Shown here: piece by piece, positions 58,862 through 62,267 of the stretch
Numbering within the stretch: the stretch's first letter is position 1
Layout of the letters: each line of letters opens with the position of its first letter
Source: an uncultured Oscillospiraceae bacterium
GTDB taxonomy: Bacteria > Bacillota > Clostridia > Oscillospirales > Oscillospiraceae
NCBI GenBank assembly: GCA_947599925.1
Contig: CANQFT010000010.1
Span: forward strand, 1 to 62,267
DNA: 62,267 nucleotides
Reading direction: 5' to 3'
The notes under the pieces: model-generated
Databases searched by the model: none
Told to the model about the DNA's origin: nothing
What the model saw: the letters and a program-made list of their open reading frames with translations, nothing else
Program-made: the position numbers and the translations under genes

Positions 58862-59647
58862 TCACCCTTTCAGCAGTGTCTGGAGATGCTCCTCCCGCTC
58901 CGGCAGGGGCAAAAACCCCTCCTGGATCCCCAGGGCGTGGGCGATGGCCAGCTTTTTGACCATGGAGGCCGGGTCGTCGTAGAGCACAAAGTGGGCGCTC
59001 TGGCCGGTGTGCATATAGGTAAAATAGTGGGCGCAAAGCTCCTGGTCAAAGTACACCGCCGGACTTCGCCGCTCCAGCAGTTGCTCCAGCTCCTCTTGGG
59101 AGAGATGGACCCCGGCCCCCTCCGGTGCGGGCAGGGTAAAATCCTCCGCCACCCACTCCAGCCCCAGGGCGACCCGCTGGGGCCCCAGCTGTTCCGCGAC
59201 CTGGGCGAGCCGCTGTTTCAGCGACCCGCCTGACAGCGCCGTGGAGATGACCGCTTTCACGCTGGGGCAGGGGGTGACGTACTCCTCCGGGACATACAGC
59301 GTCCAGCCCCGCCGCTGAAAGGCGGGACCCAACAGCTCCACAGCCCTCCGCAGAACGGGAAAGACCCGCCCCTCGAAGTCAAAAAACGCCCCTTGATACC
59401 CTCTGGCGGCGCACTCCCGCGTCACTTCCTGGCACAGCCCCTCCGCCTCGCCCCGTCCGTCAAAGCCGTCGTGGTGGGCCACCAGTACGCCGCCTGACCG
59501 GGTCAGCGTGCCCTGGGTGCGAAAAAGATGGGGCCCGTTTCCCACATGATAGGCCAGCTGAGCGCCTGGAAGCCCGTACCTGGCGGCCCGCTGGGCCTTT
59601 TCCGGCGGCGTGACCAAAAAGAGCGTGAACCGTTCCGGTAAAGCCAT
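58862..59647 (-). CDS. Uncharacterised soluble protein, possible TIM-barrel hydrolase
   Basis: 261 residues from ATG 59647, with GGAAAGGAA upstream. The upstream open extension has no ribosome site. Alternating strands and helices, with VLVAHHDGFDG, GAFFDFEGR, WTLYVPEEYV, RVALGLEWVAEDF and AVYFDQELCAHYFTY, suggest a (beta/alpha) barrel like GH18-related or spore-associated glycosidases, with FDFEG resembling a DxxE-type acid motif. No signal peptide. I do not recognise a characterised family. It is divergent from yqeG and convergent with rpsU. Confidence 0.65.
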   Translation of the reverse strand: MALPERFTLFLVTPPEKAQRAARYGLPGAQLAYHVGNGPHLFRTQGTLTRSGGVLVAHHDGFDGRGEAEGLCQEVTRECAARGYQGAFFDFEGRVFPVLRRAVELLGPAFQRRGWTLYVPEEYVTPCPSVKAVISTALSGGSLKQRLAQVAEQLGPQRVALGLEWVAEDFTLPAPEGAGVHLSQEELEQLLERRSPAVYFDQELCAHYFTYMHTGQSAHFVLYDDPASMVKKLAIAHALGIQEGFLPLPEREEHLQTLLKG

Positions 59648-59769
59648 TTCCTTTCCCCCTTGCCCCGCCGCGGCGGATGTGGTATCATAGCCGCAGATAC
59701 CGATTTGATGCCTAGCCTTTGACATGACAAAGCCTATGCGCCCTTTGGCGGAGGCAGAACGGGGGTGAC

Positions 59770-60279
59770 GTGTTGTTTTCTCTCCTTCCCTGGCGACAGG
59801 CCCGGTCGATCTTTGACCTCACCGGCGAGACCCTGGCCGGGCAGGGGATCGCCCTGCTGCTGGCCGACCTGGACAACACCCTCATCCCATACGCCCAGTC
59901 CCAGCCCACCCAAGCCCTGCTGGACTGGCGGGACGACCTGGCCCGCCACGGGGTCACCCTGTTTCTCCTCTCCAACAACCGCAAACCCCAGCGGCCAGAG
60001 CGCTTCGCCCAGGCCCTTGGCATCGACTGCCTGACCCACGCGGGCAAGCCCAAGACCGGGGGCTTTTTCCGCGCCATGGAGCGCTGTGGAGCGGCGGCGG
60101 GGGAGACCGCCATGGTGGGCGACCAGGTGTTCACCGACGTGCTGGGCGCGAACCGGGCCGGGGTCCGCTCCATCTTGATCCGGCCCATCCGTCTTGCGGG
60201 CAACCCCGGCCGGTATCTGCGCTACTGGGCCGAGCTGCCCCTGCGCTGGCTCAGCCGTGGCCGCCGCTGGAAGGGGTGA
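59770..60279 (+). CDS. yqeG: YqeG family HAD-IIIA phosphatase
   Basis: 169 residues with HAD motif I LLADLDNTLIPY (about 30-41), motif II FLLSNNRK, the lysine in GKPKTGGFFRAM and motif III AMVGDQVFTDVLGANRAG. YqeG proteins belong to the phosphatidylglycerophosphatase-like branch of HAD enzymes; the Bacillus substrate is unsettled. The start is GTG 59770 or TTG 59773, both after GGGGG. It precedes the endonuclease-IV-like gene with a five-base gap. Confidence 0.92.
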   Translation: MLFSLLPWRQARSIFDLTGETLAGQGIALLLADLDNTLIPYAQSQPTQALLDWRDDLARHGVTLFLLSNNRKPQRPERFAQALGIDCLTHAGKPKTGGFFRAMERCGAAAGETAMVGDQVFTDVLGANRAGVRSILIRPIRLAGNPGRYLRYWAELPLRWLSRGRRWKG

Positions 60280-60283
60280 TGGC

Positions 60284-61144
60284 GTGAGCGCGAAATTTGG
60301 CCCGGCGGGCAACGCCGACGCGTTTGCCAGGACCCACCGCTCCTCTCTGGACGCCCCCGCGTGGCTGGCGGCGCTGGGCCTGGATTGCTACGAGTACCAG
60401 TGCGGCAAGGGGGTCCACATCGGCGAGGACGCCGCCCGCCGGCTTGGAGAGCGGGCCCGGCAGTCCGGCGTCACCCTCTCGCTCCACGCGCCCTACTTCA
60501 TCAACCTGGCAAATCCTGACCCGGAGGCCCTGGCCCGGACCACCGGCTATCTCCTGCAAGCCTGCCGGGCCGCCCGCTGGATGGGCGCGGACCGCGTGGT
60601 GGTCCACAGCGGCGCTCTGATGAAGCGCACCCGCCGCCAGGCCCTGGACGTCGCCAAAACCAGCCTGCTGGCCGTCATCCGCGCCTGTGACGACGCGGGC
60701 TACGGCGATTTGACCCTGTGCCCGGAGACCATGGGCAAGATCAACCAGCTTGGGGACATGGACGAGGTGCTGGAGCTGTGCGGGCTGGACCGGCGGCTCA
60801 TTCCCTGCGTGGACTTTGGCCACCTCTACGCCCGCAGCCTTGGGCGAGACGACGGCCCCGAGGCCTTCGCCCGCGTCCTGGACAAGCTGGCCGCCACCTT
60901 GGGGGAGGACCGGGCCGGCCGTTTCCACAGCCACTTTTCCAGGATCGAGTTCACCCCCAACGGCGGCGAGAAGTGCCACCGCACCTTCGCCGACCACGGC
61001 GGCTTTGGCCCCGACCCGGCGCCCCTGATGGACCTGGTGGCCCGGCGCGGCTGGAGCCCCACTTTCATCTGCGAATCCGCCGGCACCCAGGCCGAGGATG
61101 CTCTGACCATGAAACAGCTCTACCAAAACGCCCTGGAGAGGTGA
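60284..61144 (+). CDS. Endonuclease IV-like TIM-barrel protein
   Basis: 286 residues of the AP endonuclease 2/xylose-isomerase-like superfamily. LSLHAPYFINLANP, RVVVHSGALMKRTRR, TLCPETMGKINQLGDMDEV, IPCVDFGHLYARS, RFHSHFSRIEF and FICES supply the ordered His/Glu/Asp metal ligands seen in deoxyribonuclease IV. Endonuclease IV cuts DNA 5' to abasic sites. The late D-x-H ligand pair is not obvious, so activity may differ. GTG 60284 with AAGGGG upstream was chosen; an earlier in-frame ATG lies within yqeG. The M24 peptidase gene follows after five bases. Confidence 0.8.
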   Translation: MSAKFGPAGNADAFARTHRSSLDAPAWLAALGLDCYEYQCGKGVHIGEDAARRLGERARQSGVTLSLHAPYFINLANPDPEALARTTGYLLQACRAARWMGADRVVVHSGALMKRTRRQALDVAKTSLLAVIRACDDAGYGDLTLCPETMGKINQLGDMDEVLELCGLDRRLIPCVDFGHLYARSLGRDDGPEAFARVLDKLAATLGEDRAGRFHSHFSRIEFTPNGGEKCHRTFADHGGFGPDPAPLMDLVARRGWSPTFICESAGTQAEDALTMKQLYQNALER

Positions 61145-61149
61145 ACTCT

Positions 61150-62214
61150 ATGAACCATTTCAAGCAGATCGCCGCCGGACTGGGCCGGTACGGCCTGGAC
61201 GCCATGCTGCTCACCAGCGAGGCCGGGGAGTTCTACGCCGCCGGCTTCCACGGCGAGGGCGTGGTGCTGATCGCGCCGGAGGAGAGCGCGTATATCACCG
61301 ACTCCCGCTACATCGAAAAGGCCCGCGAAGTGGTCTCCGGGGCCACGGTGGACATGGTGGAGCGGGGCAGGGGCTACCTTGTCCAGATCAACGAATTTCT
61401 GGCGCGGCACGGCGTCCGCAAGCTGGGCTTCGAGGACAACGACATGAGCGTCCGGACCCACCGCCTCTACGCGGAACAACTCCACGCCCAGCTGGTCCCG
61501 GCGGGGCAGATGGTGCTGGACCTGCGCGGGGCCAAGGACGCCTTCGAGATCGACTGCATGATCCGCGCCCAGCGGATCGCCGAGCGCGCCTTTGATGAGA
61601 TACTCCCGTTCATCCGACCCGGCGTCACCGAGCGGGAGATCGCCGCCAAGCTGACCTACGATATGCTCCGCTTTGGCGGGGAGAAAAACTCCTTCGACCC
61701 CATCGTGGTCTCCGGGCCCAACGGCAGCCTTCCCCACGGCGTGCCCGGCGACAGGCCCATCCAGACCGGCGAGTTCGTCACCATGGACTTTGGCTGTAAA
61801 TGGGGCGGCTACTGCTCCGACATGACCCGCACCGTGGCCGTGGGCCGCCCCACAGAGGAGATGACCCAGGTCTACGGCCTGGTCCTGGCGGCCCAGCGGG
61901 CCGGCATCGCCGCCTCGCGGGCCGGGGTCCGGGGCCGGGACATCGACGCCGCCGCGCGCCAGGTCATCGAGGCCGGGGGCTACGGCCCCTTCTTTGGCCA
62001 CGGCTACGGCCACAGCCTCGGCCTGGAGATCCACGAGGGCCCCAACGCCAACAGCCGGGACGAGACCCCTATGCCCGTGGGGGCCGTGGTCTCCGCCGAG
62101 CCGGGGGTCTACCTGCCCGGTCGCTTTGGGGTCCGGATCGAGGACGTGGTGGTCATGGAGCGGGACGGTTGCCGGGACATCACCTTGGCCCCCAAAGAGC
62201 TTATCATCCTCTGA
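61150..62214 (+). CDS. pepP: M24 family Xaa-Pro aminopeptidase
   Basis: 354 residues: an N-terminal creatinase-like domain (about 1-125) and a C-terminal pita-bread peptidase with metal ligands in TMDFGCKWGGYCSDMTRT (two Asp), FFGHGYGHSLGLEIHEG (His), SAEPGVYLPG (Glu) and GVRIEDVVV (Glu). It removes N-terminal residues preceding proline, in the cytoplasm. GAGAGGTG precedes ATG 61150. In many Firmicutes the next gene is efp, and a promoter facing that way begins just downstream. Confidence 0.94.
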   Translation: MNHFKQIAAGLGRYGLDAMLLTSEAGEFYAAGFHGEGVVLIAPEESAYITDSRYIEKAREVVSGATVDMVERGRGYLVQINEFLARHGVRKLGFEDNDMSVRTHRLYAEQLHAQLVPAGQMVLDLRGAKDAFEIDCMIRAQRIAERAFDEILPFIRPGVTEREIAAKLTYDMLRFGGEKNSFDPIVVSGPNGSLPHGVPGDRPIQTGEFVTMDFGCKWGGYCSDMTRTVAVGRPTEEMTQVYGLVLAAQRAGIAASRAGVRGRDIDAAARQVIEAGGYGPFFGHGYGHSLGLEIHEGPNANSRDETPMPVGAVVSAEPGVYLPGRFGVRIEDVVVMERDGCRDITLAPKELIIL

Positions 62215-62238
62215 CTCTGAGAATTGGAAAACAAACCC

Positions 62239-62267
62239 TTGCAATTTTCATCCATATAGGGTAAAAT
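62239..62267 (+). promoter_or_regulatory. Promoter at the right edge of the window
   Basis: TTGCAA (62239-62244), 17-nt spacer and TAAAAT (62262-62267), ending exactly at the last base. It should drive the next gene to the right (efp is typical after pepP; inference). Confidence 0.7.

Overview
The window reads as a chromosomal segment of a GC-rich, endospore-forming Clostridia bacterium, most likely an Oscillospiraceae member related to Flavonifractor, Oscillibacter or Lawsonibacter. The grounds are GC-rich coding DNA, an SpoIIP gene, an S-layer-homology protein, LL-diaminopimelate aminotransferase, an archaeal-type PurO cyclohydrolase, a DUF6514 protein, a vitamin ECF transporter and frequent GTG/TTG starts. 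This placement is inference from gene content; no 16S gene is present.

Layout. 1-5.9 kb: the end of a MATE efflux pump, a small membrane protein, a TetR regulator with a membrane protein, and a two-gene partner-switching module (STAS protein plus a membrane phosphatase/anti-sigma-kinase fusion). 6-7.2 kb: dapL. 7.3-14.7 kb, minus strand: a purine operon purE-C-F-M-N-O-H-D. 14.9-16.3 kb: a DUF3343 protein and a cysteine desulfurase-like enzyme. 16.7-19.8 kb: a tyrosine operon (DAHP synthase, prephenate dehydrogenase, aminotransferase). 20-22 kb, minus strand: a GH13 enzyme and a lipoprotein. 22.2-27.8 kb: a c-di-GMP protein, AzlCD, a cation/proton antiporter, an MBL hydrolase and a YbaK deacylase. 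27.9-28.6 kb: tRNA-Pro(CGG), a scrambled partial copy of it, and a regulatory leader for metY. 30-32 kb, minus strand: an AT-richer, apparently acquired cassette of two radical SAM genes and a MarR regulator, beside the remnant of an ABC ATPase gene. 32.4-39.8 kb: a DMT transporter, a large SLH exoprotein divergent from an ECF sigma/anti-sigma pair, an aldo/keto reductase and a phosphoribosyltransferase. 39.9-44 kb: a cobalamin riboswitch followed by a B12-type ECF transporter whose two ATPases and S component are one polypeptide. 44.5-47.1 kb: purB and spoIIP. 47.3-55.9 kb: a housekeeping run smc-ftsY-rdgB-yhbY-nadD/yqeK-LCP-rsfS. 56-62.2 kb: leuS, rpsU, an uncharacterised gene, yqeG, an endonuclease-IV-like gene and an M24 peptidase.

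Genes that work together: the pur operon plus the distant purB give most of IMP synthesis (PurL/PurQ are not in the window). The metY leader shows the features of ribosome-mediated transcription attenuation: a 40-codon cysteine-containing peptide, a local hairpin, a 12-bp antiterminator and an intrinsic terminator. The cobalamin riboswitch similarly combines an aptamer, an 8-nt antiterminator candidate and a perfect terminator. Nineteen sigma-A-type promoters could be read by eye; 18 have a 17-nt spacer and nine have a -35 box beginning TTGC.

Least ordinary items: the metY attenuator; a 67-nt palindromic element in two copies that differ by a compensatory base-pair change; a PurF that lacks the catalytic cysteine; the radical SAM cassette; the rearranged tRNA-Pro locus; and the 8+8 palindrome spanning the aromatic operon promoter.
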